Source: Corynebacterium rhinophilum
Lineage (GTDB): Bacteria > Actinomycetota > Actinomycetes > Mycobacteriales > Mycobacteriaceae
DNA: 64,000 bases
Assembly: GCF_030227225.1 (NCBI RefSeq)
Contig: NZ_JASPHQ010000008.1
Coordinates: forward strand, 41,142 to 105,141
Direction: 5' to 3'
Every line of letters starts with the position of its first letter. Within the stretch, counting starts at the first letter, position 1. A program made the position numbers and the translations under genes. This document shows positions 19,191 through 28,813 of this stretch, piece by piece. The notes beneath the pieces are model-generated. The model ran no database searches, was not told the DNA's origin, and was given only the letters and a program-made list of their open reading frames with translations.

Positions 19191-19979
19191 TTAGCCGCGC
19201 ATGCCGAGATTGCGGCGCACGAAAAGGATAGGGGCTAAGGCCATGAGCCCCGGCAGCACGACGAAGCCCACCACGGTTGAGCCTAGCGCCATGTGGAGAA
19301 TGATGAGCGCGATACCGACCAGCAAGGTGGTACCGATGTTCCTCTTTGCGATCTCCGTGGAAAGCTTAAAGCAGGCCCCTAGGCCTAAATCAGGGCGTGC
19401 TGCCTTGACGGCTGGGACCCACCACCAGAAGAACAGGGCGAAAAGTCCGGGAATTACCAGCAGAACGAAGCCGATGCCGATGACCACGCTGGTGACGAGG
19501 TAAGCCAGCATGATGCCGCCCATGCCTTTGAACGTGAAGAAATCCCCGAACATCAAATCCTGGCCATTGACCTGCTTATTAGCGGCTTGGCACCAGATTG
19601 CAGTTGCCCACAGACAGACAATTAACAAAGCTGCTACCGCGAGGGCGAGTAATAGCAGGCCCAGTACGCCGAGGGAACCGTCCAAGGCGGCTCCCTCGGT
19701 CGCCGCCTCGATGGAAATGGAGCCGCCACCGGCGGCAAAGCCTACGGCGATGATGAGGTATGCAACAAAAAGGACGACCATCTGCACGAGTGGGGCAAAA
19801 AGCCACTGCGCCCAATTGCGGCCGAAATAGCGAAAACTATCGCCAAAAATGCTGACGGCATCGATGCCGCCTGTAGCGGATGGCTCACTAAAATTCCCTG
19901 GTTGCCCACCTGAGTAGGGCTGTTGGGAGTAGTGATTGTATCCATCATGGTCGCGTGACCCAGAATAAGGCGAAGTCAT
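19191..19979 (-). CDS. Hypothetical polytopic membrane protein
   Basis: A 262-residue protein with a Tyr/Gln/Gly/Ser-rich cytoplasmic head (about residues 1-45) followed by about five or six membrane segments. One long glycine-rich hydrophobic stretch lies near 75-125, and a conserved-looking W-x-P-A-V-K-A-A-R stretch lies near 188. The layout resembles actinobacterial proteins with a glycerophosphodiester-phosphodiesterase-type membrane domain, but I cannot assign a function. It is convergent with the MutT1-like gene. Confidence 0.65.
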   Translation of the reverse strand: MTSPYSGSRDHDGYNHYSQQPYSGGQPGNFSEPSATGGIDAVSIFGDSFRYFGRNWAQWLFAPLVQMVVLFVAYLIIAVGFAAGGGSISIEAATEGAALDGSLGVLGLLLLALAVAALLIVCLWATAIWCQAANKQVNGQDLMFGDFFTFKGMGGIMLAYLVTSVVIGIGFVLLVIPGLFALFFWWWVPAVKAARPDLGLGACFKLSTEIAKRNIGTTLLVGIALIILHMALGSTVVGFVVLPGLMALAPILFVRRNLGMRG

Positions 19980-20080
19980 ACCTCAGAGCATAATGGATAA
20001 ACCCGGCTTTACGCTTTCGCCGCTGATATTTGTCACTCGTCCATTGCCCCACCGCTACCCCAGTTCACGGGTGCGGTGGT

Positions 20081-20109
20081 GTGCGCCCCCGCCAAAGTGT
20101 GGGGCGCAC
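20081..20109 (-). terminator. Hairpin downstream of leuD
   Basis: GTGCGCCCC and GGGGCGCAC pair over 9 bp with an 11-base loop, nine bases beyond the leuD stop. No T-tract follows on the minus strand, so it is a weak terminator candidate. Confidence 0.4.
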
Positions 20110-20117
20110 CTGCTGGA

Positions 20118-20708
20118 TTATTCCGCGTGCACCGCGGGCTTGAAGCTGGCGCGAGAGTTCTCGAAACTCGTGATGGCCTCTTCATTGCGCAAGGTGATGC
20201 CGATGTCATCGAGGCCTTCCATCAGGCGCCAGCGCGTGTAGTCATCGATATCGAATGAGTAGGTGTTTTCACCAACCTGGACGGTGCGCGCCTCCAGATC
20301 GACCGTGACTTGGGTTTCCCCGGCTTCCAACTGCTTCCAAATAAGCTCGATGTCTTCTTGTTCCATCAGCCCAGTAAGCAGACCAGACTTTCCTGAGTTG
20401 CCGCGGAAGATATCCGCAAAGCGGGAGGAGAAGACAGCCTTGAAGCCGTATTCGCGCAAGGCCCAAACTGCGTGCTCTCGGGAGGAACCGGTACCGAAGT
20501 CGCGGCCGGCAAAGAGGACGGAGCCTTCTTTGAACTGCTCTTGGTTAAGTACGAAGGTGGAATCAGAGCGCCAGTTGGAAAACAGGCCTTCCGCAAAGCC
20601 TGTGCGCTTGACCGATTTGAGGTAGCGCGCGGGAATGATTTGGTCCGTATCCACGTTGGACGCCCGCAGCGGGACTCCCGTGCCGGTATGGGTGATAAAT
20701 TTCTCCAT
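20118..20708 (-). CDS. leuD: 3-isopropylmalate dehydratase, small subunit
   Basis: Small (swivelling-domain) subunit of isopropylmalate isomerase in leucine synthesis, 196 residues. It has the expected [14 protein letters not shown] at residue 19 and the [14 protein letters not shown] substrate-recognition loop near 71. It follows leuC by 22 bases, so the two subunits are made from one transcript. Confidence 0.97.
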   Translation of the reverse strand: MEKFITHTGTGVPLRASNVDTDQIIPARYLKSVKRTGFAEGLFSNWRSDSTFVLNQEQFKEGSVLFAGRDFGTGSSREHAVWALREYGFKAVFSSRFADIFRGNSGKSGLLTGLMEQEDIELIWKQLEAGETQVTVDLEARTVQVGENTYSFDIDDYTRWRLMEGLDDIGITLRNEEAITSFENSRASFKPAVHAE

Positions 20709-20730
20709 TATTTCAACCTTTCTCGCGTGC

Positions 20731-22152
20731 TTATTTCAGGTCAGCCGGGCTGGACAGGTATCCAGTGACGGCGGTAGCGGCGGCAACCTGTGGGGAAACG
20801 AGGTGGGTTCGCCCACCAGGGCCCTGTCGGCCTTCAAAGTTACGGTTAGATGTGGACGCAGACCGCTCCCCTGGCTTCAGTTGGTCAGGGTTCATGCCCA
20901 GGCACATGGAACAACCCGCCGTGCGCCACTCTGCACCGAATTCCTGGAAAATCTGGTCAAGGCCCTCCTTTTCTGCATCAGCCTTGACCACCGCGGAGGA
21001 AGGAACCACGATCATGCGCGTATTGGCGTCGATGGTGCGGCCCTTGACCACCTCAGCTGCGGCGCGCAGGTCCTCGATGCGGGCATTGGTGCACGATCCT
21101 ACGAAGACGGTGTCGATCTTGATATCGCGCAGTGGGGTTCCTGGTTGCAGGTCCATGTACTCCAAGGCTTTTTTCACCGTGGCCTTGGAATTATCATCGC
21201 CGCAGTCTTCCGGATCCGGTACGGTTTCGCCCAGCGGCAAGCCTTGGCCCGGGTTCGTTCCCCACGTGACGAATGGTGTCAGGGCTGATCCGTCGATTTC
21301 TACGACGCGATCGAATTCGGCGCCATCGTCAGTAGGCAGCGTCTTCCAGTAATCCACCGCTTTATCCCAGTCGGCGCCCTTTGGGGCGAACTCGCGACCC
21401 TTGACGTACTCAAACGTCGTTTCATCGGGTGCGACCATACCGGCACGCGCACCGGCCTCGATGGACATATTGCAGATGGTCATGCGGGCTTCCATGGACA
21501 TCTTGCGGATAGCTTCACCGCGATATTCGATGATGTAGCCCTGGCCGCCGCCGGTGCCAATCTTGGCGATGATGGCCAGAATAAGGTCCTTTGCGGAGAC
21601 GCCTTCCTGCAATTCGCCGGTGACTTCGATGGCCATCGTCTTAAATGGCTTCAAAGATAGCGTCTGGGTGGCCATGACGTGCTCTACCTCCGAGGTACCA
21701 ATGCCCATGGCAATGGAGCCGAATGCACCGTGGGTCGAGGTATGCGAATCGCCGCACACAATAGTCATGCCGGGCTGGGTAATGCCCAGCTGTGGGCCAA
21801 CGGTGTGCACGATGCCTTGCTGCTCATCACCCATTGAGTGCAACCGCACGCCAAATTCTTCGCAGTTCTTGCGCAGGGTAGAAACCTGGGTGCGCGATAC
21901 CTCATCTTTAATCTCTAAGAGGTTGCCGGATTTAATACCCTCCGTCGGCACGTTGTGGTCCTCGGTGGCCAGGTGCAATTCTGGGTGTCGCATTGTGCGA
22001 CCTTGCAAGCGCAGCCCATCGAAGGCCTGCGGGCTCGTAACTTCGTGCAAAAGTTGAAAGTCAATATAGATAAGGTCTGGTGCGCCCGCGTCGCCCTGCT
22101 GGACAACGTGGTCACGCCATACTTTTTCTGCCAAGGTCAGCTTCTGGTTCAT
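20731..22152 (-). CDS. leuC: 3-isopropylmalate dehydratase, large subunit
   Basis: Catalytic [4Fe-4S] subunit of isopropylmalate isomerase, about 473 residues. Iron-sulfur ligands are in [12 protein letters not shown] and [27 protein letters not shown] and HTVGPQLG are also conserved. The ATG at 22152 (protein start [12 protein letters not shown]) has GGAG eight bases upstream; ATG 22158 and GTG 22161 are too close to that site. It is divergent from the IclR-type regulator, with a 52-bp shared control region. Confidence 0.97.
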   Translation of the reverse strand: MNQKLTLAEKVWRDHVVQQGDAGAPDLIYIDFQLLHEVTSPQAFDGLRLQGRTMRHPELHLATEDHNVPTEGIKSGNLLEIKDEVSRTQVSTLRKNCEEFGVRLHSMGDEQQGIVHTVGPQLGITQPGMTIVCGDSHTSTHGAFGSIAMGIGTSEVEHVMATQTLSLKPFKTMAIEVTGELQEGVSAKDLILAIIAKIGTGGGQGYIIEYRGEAIRKMSMEARMTICNMSIEAGARAGMVAPDETTFEYVKGREFAPKGADWDKAVDYWKTLPTDDGAEFDRVVEIDGSALTPFVTWGTNPGQGLPLGETVPDPEDCGDDNSKATVKKALEYMDLQPGTPLRDIKIDTVFVGSCTNARIEDLRAAAEVVKGRTIDANTRMIVVPSSAVVKADAEKEGLDQIFQEFGAEWRTAGCSMCLGMNPDQLKPGERSASTSNRNFEGRQGPGGRTHLVSPQVAAATAVTGYLSSPADLK

Positions 22153-22169
22153 AAACATCACTCCACACT

Positions 22170-22200
22170 TGAAATCTCATAATTTGGGACGTAGATTTCA
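22170..22200. promoter_or_regulatory. Inverted repeat in the leuC / regulator intergenic region (candidate LtbR operator)
   Basis: Perfect 8-bp arms TGAAATCT and AGATTTCA separated by 15 bases, filling most of the 52-bp space between the divergent leuC and IclR-type genes. The right arm ends five bases before the regulator's ATG. In C. glutamicum the orthologous IclR repressor LtbR controls leuCD and leuB; that this repeat is its site is inference. Confidence 0.6.
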
Positions 22201-22204
22201 TTAT

Positions 22205-22888
22205 ATGGGAGAGTATAGCGCAGTTTCCGGCATTAAGGTACTAGATCGTGCAATGGCCATCATGATGGCCGCGGCAAACCATCCATCGACCCTTAATGAG
22301 TTATGTGAAACCACGGGACTACCTCGAGCAACGACACACAGGCTAGCCACCGCGTTAGAGGCACACCGCATCCTCGTGCGTACCCCTGAAGGAAAGTGGA
22401 AGGCCGGTCCCGCGCTTCCCGGCAACCGCGATCACATCTTAGAAGTCGCAGGCCCCATCATGGACCAACTCCTCAACCGTACCGGTGAGTCCATTCAGCT
22501 CTATGAATTCACGGGAACCACCCGCACCTGCATTGCCACCCGCGAACCCAAGTCCGGCCTACACAACGTGGTTCCGGTGGGGAGACAGCTACCACTAACC
22601 TCCGGCTCTGCAGCACGCATCATCGCCGGCTTCGTAGACTTCCCCCTCGACGCCGCGCAATTCAGCTCCGCCGATGTAGAAGCCGCCCGCCGCCAAGGCT
22701 ATGCAGAATCCATCGAAGAACGCGAAGCGGGCCTAGCCTCCATTTCCGCTCCCGTCTTCGATTCTTCCGGCGTTTTTCGCGCAGCGCTATCAATCTCCGG
22801 TTCTGCTGAGCGCTTTCGCCCCTCGCCCGCCAAGAAATATGCCCACCTGCTCACCTCCGCCGCCCAAGAACTTTCAGAGCTGCTCTAG
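22205..22888 (+). CDS. ltbR: IclR-family regulator, LtbR-like
   Basis: About 227 residues. The N-terminal winged helix-turn-helix contains LNELCETTGLPRATTHRL (about residues 27-44). The C-terminal IclR effector domain has PVGRQLPLTSGSAARI and ends near REAGLASISAPVFD. The ATG at 22205 is preferred; it lies almost at the end of the control region, which suggests a leaderless or nearly leaderless mRNA. Position divergent from leuCD is that of C. glutamicum ltbR and M. tuberculosis Rv2989, so repression of leucine (and perhaps tryptophan) genes is inferred. Confidence 0.88.
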   Translation: MGEYSAVSGIKVLDRAMAIMMAAANHPSTLNELCETTGLPRATTHRLATALEAHRILVRTPEGKWKAGPALPGNRDHILEVAGPIMDQLLNRTGESIQLYEFTGTTRTCIATREPKSGLHNVVPVGRQLPLTSGSAARIIAGFVDFPLDAAQFSSADVEAARRQGYAESIEEREAGLASISAPVFDSSGVFRAALSISGSAERFRPSPAKKYAHLLTSAAQELSELL

Positions 22889-22909
22889 CTTCCCCAACAC
22901 CCCACCAAT

Positions 22910-22940
22910 GCCCTGGACCTCCCACCGGCCCAGGGCTTTT
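22910..22940 (+). terminator. Intrinsic terminator after the IclR gene
   Basis: GCCCTGG / CCAGGGC stem with a 13-base loop followed by TTTT, 21 bases after the stop codon. Confidence 0.75.
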
Positions 22941-23014
22941 ATCGCGTCTTATCCCTGCATACCCGACCCCGCCATGGCCTATTGAAAAAATATCGAAAAT
23001 TTCCCGCGTGCTAT

Positions 23015-23059
23015 TGAAACTGAACTGAAAACATGATTTAATGAAAACAGAGTGAAAAC
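23015..23059 (+). promoter_or_regulatory. Four phased TGAAA(A)C direct repeats upstream of the His-rich gene
   Basis: TGAAAC at 23015 and TGAAAAC at 23026, 23042 and 23053. Spacings are 11, 16 and 11 bases, so the boxes form two pairs, each one helical turn apart. They lie 40-90 bases before the His-rich gene in an AT-rich stretch. This looks like an array of regulator sites; the regulator is unknown. Confidence 0.45.
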
Positions 23060-23104
23060 GAGAAGGTCACTCTTTGACCTAAGGCACAGAAAGGATTCAT
23101 GATT

Positions 23105-23398
23105 ATGACTCACGCTACCCACACTGAACACGAGCACACCCACGGCGAAGGCTGCGGCCACGTCGCTTTCCCACACGAGGATCACACCGACTTCGTACAC
23201 GATGGCCACATCCACCGCGAGCACGAAGGCCACTGGGACGAGTGCGAGACCAACGAGCACATTGAGGCCGAAACGCACAGCGACCACACCCACGGCGAGG
23301 GTTGCGGCCACGTTGCTGTCCCGCACGGCGACCACGTTGACTACATCCACGACGGTCACCGCCACGCCGCTCACGGTGACCACTACGACGAGCACTAA
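23105..23398 (+). CDS. Small histidine-rich tandem-repeat protein, probable metal binder
   Basis: About 97 residues with more than twenty histidines and many Asp/Glu. It is two copies of one unit: HTHGEGCGHVAFPHEDH and HTHGEGCGHVAVPHGDH, each followed by a VHDGH/IHDGH motif. There is no signal peptide or membrane segment, so it should be cytoplasmic. Such proteins are often labelled zinc transporter permease but cannot be a permease at this size; storage or chaperoning of Zn, Ni or Cu is the likely role. The start at 23105 has AAAGGA nine bases upstream; 23099 is an alternative start too close to that site. It stands alone between two terminators. Confidence 0.85.
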   Translation: MTHATHTEHEHTHGEGCGHVAFPHEDHTDFVHDGHIHREHEGHWDECETNEHIEAETHSDHTHGEGCGHVAVPHGDHVDYIHDGHRHAAHGDHYDEH

Positions 23399-23430
23399 GC
23401 CTCGCCAGTAAGCGCCCTGCAGCGCCCTAA

Positions 23431-23480
23431 CGCCGCGATAATCCACCGCTAAGATGCATGGATTATCGCGGCGCTTTTCT
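23431..23480 (+). terminator. Strong intrinsic terminator of the His-rich gene
   Basis: A perfect 15-bp stem (23431-23445 with 23459-23473, arm CGCCGCGATAATCCA) and a 13-base loop, followed by CTTTTCT. Confidence 0.88.
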
Positions 23481-23631
23481 ATGCAATGGACCAGCGCGAG
23501 TTAACCTTTTATTAACCCTAGCCACGTTCATGTGCGGTGCGCGATGGCCAAGGGGTAACGAAGCTGTCAATTTCGCGGAAACTGCCTGCTTGACTATTAG
23601 TTAACACCGTTTCGGTGCTACGGTCTTTCGA

Positions 23632-26304
23632 GTGATTACTAGTTGGAAGCTTTTTCTCCAAGACTTCGTCCGCCTGTGGCGGACGCCGCAAGTCTGGGTA
23701 ATTCTCATCGGATTGATGGTTACCCCTGCCTTATATTCTTGGGTCAACGTCTCCGGTTTTTGGGATCCTTACGGCAATACCGAACACCTCAAGGTAGCCG
23801 TGGTGAACGAGGACAAGGGTGCCTCGTCAGATCTCACCGGCGATATTGACGTCGGCGGGCAGATGATGGAAAAGCTGCACAACAACGACAAGCTCGGCTG
23901 GCAGTTTATGGACCGCGGCGAAGCCGAGCACGCCGTGAAATCCGGCGATGTTTTTGCATCCATCATCGTGCCGGAGGATTTTTCTTCCGACTTTGTCAGC
24001 CTGTTCCAAGGCACGTACTCTCAGCCCACCTTGGAGTATCAGGTCAATGAAAAAATCAATGCTATCGCCCCCAAGGTCACTGACACTGGTTCTTCTACCC
24101 TCGAAACCACGATTAGCGCGACCTTTAATGAAAACGTCGCGAAATCGGTTTCCACCGAGTTGAGAAACTCTGGCGGCGACCTCAGCGATAGGATCAACAG
24201 CACCGCGGGCAATACCGCGAATTCCTTCTCAGAGACCGCCGATACCGTGGCTAATTCGCGCAATTCCTTGGCGGATGTCAACGCCACTATCGATGATGCT
24301 CGTCCCACCATCGCACAGGCGCGCACGGCGCTAGGCTCCGTGCAGACCACGATTGATGACGCACAGCAGGCATTAAATCAGGTCACCTCCTTGACCGACG
24401 AGGTGCAAAAGGAAGTTACTTCCTTCGCCGACGATGCCACCGCCGCCTATATCCAAGGCACGACTGCGCTTGCCGATGGCACCGCAAACGCCAATGCCAA
24501 TATCGGCTCTGTCACCGGCCGGTTAAACGGCGCACTCAACCGCGTCGATGCCGCCACCGACGGCGCCCAAGGCATCCTCGGTCAGGCTGATAAAGCCATC
24601 GACCAATTAGCCGGTGTCGCTGCCCTGCCGGCCCTTCCCCCAGAGATATCGCAGCAGATCAACCAGTCGGTTTCTGATCTGCGTGACCGCAACAATCAAA
24701 ACCGCGCGGTATTAGGAGAGCTGGATTCCCTTAATAGCGATACCAACGCCACCCTTGACTCGCTGAATAAGACCTCGGAATTGCTCAATTCCATGGCCTC
24801 CCAGGCCCGCGATGATTCCCACGGACTGCGCGATGACGTGGCCAACGGCCTGCCTAAGCTGAATTCTGCACTTTCTAATGTCTCCGCTACCGCCGGGCGC
24901 CTATCTGCCTCGCTCAACAGCCAAAAGGCTCTGGTTGGGCAAACGGACGGGCTTCTCGGGGGCGTTGACGAGCAGTTGACCCACGCCCAAGAAGTGGTAA
25001 AGCGCTTCTCGGTTGATCTGGATCGCGTTGAGGAAGGTCTTCGTTCCGCACGCACCGATGTTATTGCTTTGAGCAACACGGCCAATAACAACACCGTGCT
25101 GAAGTCCGTCAACGGTCTTGATACAGACCACGTGTCTTCCTTCCTCTCCTCGCCCGCAGAGATGGAAAGCCATGCAGTCTTCCCTGTCACGCACTACGGC
25201 TCCGGCATGTCCTCGCTGTTTATCAACCTCACGCTGTGGATCGGTGCCTTTATGCTCCTGATCATTTTCCGCGCCGAGGTTGACCCGCAGGGCCGCCGGG
25301 ATCTAACCATCAATAAGGCGTACTTCTCGCGCTTCTTGCTCCTCGGCTTTTTCGCCATTGCGCAGGCGCTTATCGTTTCCATCGGTAACTTAGTCATCGG
25401 CGTTGAGCACGTCAGCGCCACCGCTTATGTCCTTACCTCTGTATTTATCAGCCTGTGCTACCTCAGCATTACCTATGGCCTCGTCTCAACATTCGGCCAC
25501 GTGGGCCGCGGCATAGCGGTGGTCTTGGCCTTCATTCAGATTCCCGGCGCATCGGGCCTGTACCCCATCGAGATGACGCCGGACTTCTTCCGCGCCGTCC
25601 ATCCCTTCTTGCCCTTTACTTACGGCATCGATGCCATGCGCGAGACGGTGGGCGGATTCTACGGCACCCATTACATCCGCGATATCGCCGCGCTGACTGG
25701 CATGGCGGTTGTTGCCTACCTCATGGGCACCCTCTTAAGGCGCGGGTTGTCCAACGTCACCATGCTGGTCAATGACGAGCTGGCCAAGGGCGGGCTCGTT
25801 ATCAACGAGCAGGTCCACCTGATTGGCAGCCGCTATCGCTTCACCGATCTTCTGTATGCCTCCGCGGACCGCGAGGGATACCAAAAGAGCTTGGATACCA
25901 AGTGGATGACCGCTCGGAAGAATTATTCTCAGTTGATGAAGCTCACGATCGCCATCGGGGTAGCCTTGGTGCTCGCGCTCGTGATTTGCTCCCGGTTCAT
26001 GCCGGATCAGAAGGCGATCCTTTTCGGCATTGCGTGCCTCGTTGCGCTGATTGCGGTCGCGGTCATTTGTTCGCTGGAATACGTAAAACAAAGCATTGCA
26101 CACGATAACCGCCTGGCGGATCTCAGCGATGAAGAAATCCAGCAGCACCTAGAGCATCAACGCAAAAACCCCAATCAGTATCGGCTAGAAGATGTCCAGT
26201 CGGATAAGCACCCCGAAATATCTTCTACCCCACAATCGCGGGGCGATACCACAGATAAGCCCGCCGGCGACGGCGAAGAATCCGGAAAGGGAGATAAGTC
26301 ATGA
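23632..26304 (+). CDS. YhgE/Pip-family membrane protein (first of tandem pair)
   Basis: An 890-residue membrane protein. One helix near residues 18-40 is followed by an extracytoplasmic region of about 480 residues rich in Ala, Asn, Asp and Thr with coiled-coil character. Then come about six helices (about 525-710) with the family's PGASGLYPIEMTPDFF segment, two more helices (about 770-815) and a charged cytoplasmic tail. The start is GTG with no visible ribosome site, possibly leaderless. The family relates to phage-infection protein and to ABC-2-type permeases; function in corynebacteria is unknown. The next gene overlaps by four bases. Confidence 0.85.
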   Translation: MITSWKLFLQDFVRLWRTPQVWVILIGLMVTPALYSWVNVSGFWDPYGNTEHLKVAVVNEDKGASSDLTGDIDVGGQMMEKLHNNDKLGWQFMDRGEAEHAVKSGDVFASIIVPEDFSSDFVSLFQGTYSQPTLEYQVNEKINAIAPKVTDTGSSTLETTISATFNENVAKSVSTELRNSGGDLSDRINSTAGNTANSFSETADTVANSRNSLADVNATIDDARPTIAQARTALGSVQTTIDDAQQALNQVTSLTDEVQKEVTSFADDATAAYIQGTTALADGTANANANIGSVTGRLNGALNRVDAATDGAQGILGQADKAIDQLAGVAALPALPPEISQQINQSVSDLRDRNNQNRAVLGELDSLNSDTNATLDSLNKTSELLNSMASQARDDSHGLRDDVANGLPKLNSALSNVSATAGRLSASLNSQKALVGQTDGLLGGVDEQLTHAQEVVKRFSVDLDRVEEGLRSARTDVIALSNTANNNTVLKSVNGLDTDHVSSFLSSPAEMESHAVFPVTHYGSGMSSLFINLTLWIGAFMLLIIFRAEVDPQGRRDLTINKAYFSRFLLLGFFAIAQALIVSIGNLVIGVEHVSATAYVLTSVFISLCYLSITYGLVSTFGHVGRGIAVVLAFIQIPGASGLYPIEMTPDFFRAVHPFLPFTYGIDAMRETVGGFYGTHYIRDIAALTGMAVVAYLMGTLLRRGLSNVTMLVNDELAKGGLVINEQVHLIGSRYRFTDLLYASADREGYQKSLDTKWMTARKNYSQLMKLTIAIGVALVLALVICSRFMPDQKAILFGIACLVALIAVAVICSLEYVKQSIAHDNRLADLSDEEIQQHLEHQRKNPNQYRLEDVQSDKHPEISSTPQSRGDTTDKPAGDGEESGKGDKS

Positions 26305-28490
26305 ACAATATCCTGACCATTCTCCGCGATGACCTCAAGGCCATCCGTGGCAACGTAATGACCGCCGTCATCATTTTCGGCCTCGCCATTATCCCGCTGC
26401 TATTTACCACCTTTAACGTGCTCGCGAGCTGGGACCCATTTGCCAATACCAAACAACTCAAAATCGCCGTCGCCAGTGAGGATGAGGGGCACCAAAGCGA
26501 CCTTGCTTCGCTCAAGCTCAATTTAGGCGATGAAGTTTTATCCCAGCTCAGCCGCAACGACGAAATCAACTGGGTTCTTACCAATAGCGATGATGCCGTA
26601 GAGGGCACCAAGTCCGGTGAGTACTACGCTGGCATCGTCTTGCCCAAGGATTTCAGCTCCAACCTCCTCACCTTCTACGTGGAAGGCACCGAGCCAAGCA
26701 AACTTAATCTCTATACCAATGAGAAGAAGAACGCGCTGTCGACCACGATTACCCAACGCAGCGCTACCGGTGTGATTGAGAAGATCGACGAGTCCTTTAC
26801 CCGCGTTGTGTCCAATGTGGGCCTTGGCGTCATTTCCTCGCTGGACCAGTACCTTGATGAGGGCGATACCCAGGCCGCGCTCAATAACGTTCACAACCGA
26901 GTCAATACCGTACAGTCGCGCCTCGATGCAGCCTCTGGCACGGTCATGGCGCTGAGTAACCTGGTAGATTCCACCATTCCGCTCACCCAGGCAGCCAATA
27001 ATATCCTGAATGAAGCGGGAAACCAGGCTTCCAGTACCACCAATGACAACGGCGAGTCGCCCATTGATATCTTAAAGTCCACGCTGGATGAGTCCACTGG
27101 TTCCTTGGATGCGTCCCTCGCCGCGACGACGCAGAGCTACGAGGTCCTATCCTCACAAATCGAGGAATTGCTGAACAATGCTAGCGCCACCTCCGCGCAG
27201 ACCGCCCAAACCTTCCGCACTGCCGCGGACCGCGTGGGACAGCAGACCGCAGCCTTCCAGGGCGTAAAGGACAGTATCCAGAAGGAAGCCGATAAGGTCG
27301 ATCTTCCAGGCCCTGTAGCGGCAGGTTATGCGGCCGTGATGGGGCAGCTGGATGCCAGCATCGCCCAGAGCAATGCGTTGCACGATTCTTTGACTTCTAC
27401 GGCCGATAACATCGAAAACGGCGGGAATTCCCAGGAGTCCAAGCAACAAACGCAAGCTGCGATTGCCAGCGCCAAGCAGGCCGTCGAAAACGCCCGCAAC
27501 TCCTATAACTCCAATCTGAAGCCACAGCTAGCGGCTTTGGGAGATAGCGTGGGCACGGTTGCCAACGATGTTGATGCGGTCAAGCGCGATATCGCAGGCA
27601 TCCGCAATACCATCTCTCATGACAACGATGCCCTCGTGCGGGCGCGCGATCTAACCGCAAGTCTATCCGGTACCTTGCAGCATCAGGCGGGTCGCTTTGG
27701 CGAACTCAGCCAAAAGATCGATGAGATCCGCGACGGCGGTGACCTAAGTCAGCTCGCCGATCTCATTGGCGATGACCCCGAGCTTCTGGCCTCTCGGATC
27801 GCTTCGCCGGTCAATGTGGACCGCCAGCCCATCTACGATGTTGCTTCTTTCGGTGTTGGTATGACGCCGTTCTACCTCACGCTTTCGCTGTGGGTAGGCG
27901 CCCTGCTCGCCTGCGTGCTGGTGCACACCAATGCCGAGCGCAAGTACTTGAAGAAGAACGAAGACCTCGACAAGAAGGATCACTTCACCAGGAACCAAGT
28001 CTTCTTGGGCCGCTTCCTCACCTTTGGTCTCATCGGCATCGCCCAAGCCACCTTCGCCGTCCTCAGCCTGATTTTCTTCGTGGAGATCGAGCCCGAGCAC
28101 CCATTCATGATGCTCTTTGCCTCGTGGATAATCTCACTGGTGTTTATGTTGATAATCTATTCACTGGTTATCACATTCGATAGCGCGGGCAAGGCCCTCG
28201 CGGTTCTGCTCCTTGTTATCCAAGTTTCCGGTTCCGGCGGCGCCTATCCTCTGCCACTTCTTCCGGAGTGGTTCCAAAATGTCAGTCCGTGGCTGCCGGC
28301 CACCTACGGCATCGACGCGTTCCGCAGCGCCATCGCGGGCATCTACGAGGCCGACATCCTCCGGGAGCTCGGCATGCTCCTCCTCTTCGCCATCCCGGCG
28401 CTTATCCTCGGCCTGTTCTTGCGCCCCGCCATGGATAACTATCACAAGCGCCTCCAGAAGGCGATTAAGAAGACGAAGGTCATGGCCTAG
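26301..28490 (+). CDS. YhgE/Pip-family membrane protein (second of tandem pair)
   Basis: A 729-residue paralogue of the gene before it, with the same plan: N-terminal helix (about 20-42), a long extracytoplasmic coiled-coil-like region, then five or six C-terminal helices with SGSGGAYPLPLLPEWF. It lacks the extra two helices and tail of the first protein. The overlapping ATGA start-stop indicates coupled translation, so the two probably form a hetero-oligomer (inference). Both begin with a WDP motif after the first helix, followed by LKVAV or LKIAV. Confidence 0.85.
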   Translation: MNNILTILRDDLKAIRGNVMTAVIIFGLAIIPLLFTTFNVLASWDPFANTKQLKIAVASEDEGHQSDLASLKLNLGDEVLSQLSRNDEINWVLTNSDDAVEGTKSGEYYAGIVLPKDFSSNLLTFYVEGTEPSKLNLYTNEKKNALSTTITQRSATGVIEKIDESFTRVVSNVGLGVISSLDQYLDEGDTQAALNNVHNRVNTVQSRLDAASGTVMALSNLVDSTIPLTQAANNILNEAGNQASSTTNDNGESPIDILKSTLDESTGSLDASLAATTQSYEVLSSQIEELLNNASATSAQTAQTFRTAADRVGQQTAAFQGVKDSIQKEADKVDLPGPVAAGYAAVMGQLDASIAQSNALHDSLTSTADNIENGGNSQESKQQTQAAIASAKQAVENARNSYNSNLKPQLAALGDSVGTVANDVDAVKRDIAGIRNTISHDNDALVRARDLTASLSGTLQHQAGRFGELSQKIDEIRDGGDLSQLADLIGDDPELLASRIASPVNVDRQPIYDVASFGVGMTPFYLTLSLWVGALLACVLVHTNAERKYLKKNEDLDKKDHFTRNQVFLGRFLTFGLIGIAQATFAVLSLIFFVEIEPEHPFMMLFASWIISLVFMLIIYSLVITFDSAGKALAVLLLVIQVSGSGGAYPLPLLPEWFQNVSPWLPATYGIDAFRSAIAGIYEADILRELGMLLLFAIPALILGLFLRPAMDNYHKRLQKAIKKTKVMA

Positions 28491-28508
28491 CACCACGCCT
28501 ACACACAA

Positions 28509-28548
28509 CGCCCAGTGCAGCCTGAGAGGCTCTCTGGGCGTTCTTTTT
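28509..28548 (+). terminator. Intrinsic terminator of the YhgE pair
   Basis: AACGCCCAG / CTGGGCGTT outer stem with an inner AGCCT / AGGCT stem, followed by a T-rich tract. Confidence 0.88.
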
Positions 28549-28578
28549 GCAAGTGGTCGAGCCACCCCCTTCCCTTGG

Positions 28579-28708
28579 CGCTCACGGGCCGCTAACACAG
28601 CCCCATTCCCGCTGACCCCGTGAGCGCGAAGGTCGGTCTGCAGCTACAGCAGGCGCTTTCCGATGCCTCCCTCGCTGCGCCGCACTTTTCCCAATGCGGC
28701 GCAGCGAG
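28579..28708. repeat. Two further inverted repeats downstream of the YhgE terminator
   Basis: CGCTCACGGG at 28579-28588 pairs with CCCGTGAGCG at 28617-28626. Then a 14-bp perfect hairpin (28671-28684 with 28695-28708, loop of ten bases) follows. Neither has a T-tract and no gene is present between 28550 and 28813. They may back up termination or be a small structured RNA. Confidence 0.5.
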
Positions 28709-28813
28709 AGCCGTTTAAACGCCGCTTAATCTAATTCTCTAGCCCCGAGAAGCGCAGAAAGAAAATGCCACAAGAAAAGGCTGCGAGCGTTAAAGCTCGC
28801 AGCCATTAATATG

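Noticed and set aside
23015-23059. Reading the TGAAAAC repeats as a Zur box or a CRISPR array
   Set aside because: They are direct, not inverted, so they do not fit the Zur palindrome. They are 7 bases long with 4-9 base gaps, far too short for CRISPR repeats and spacers.
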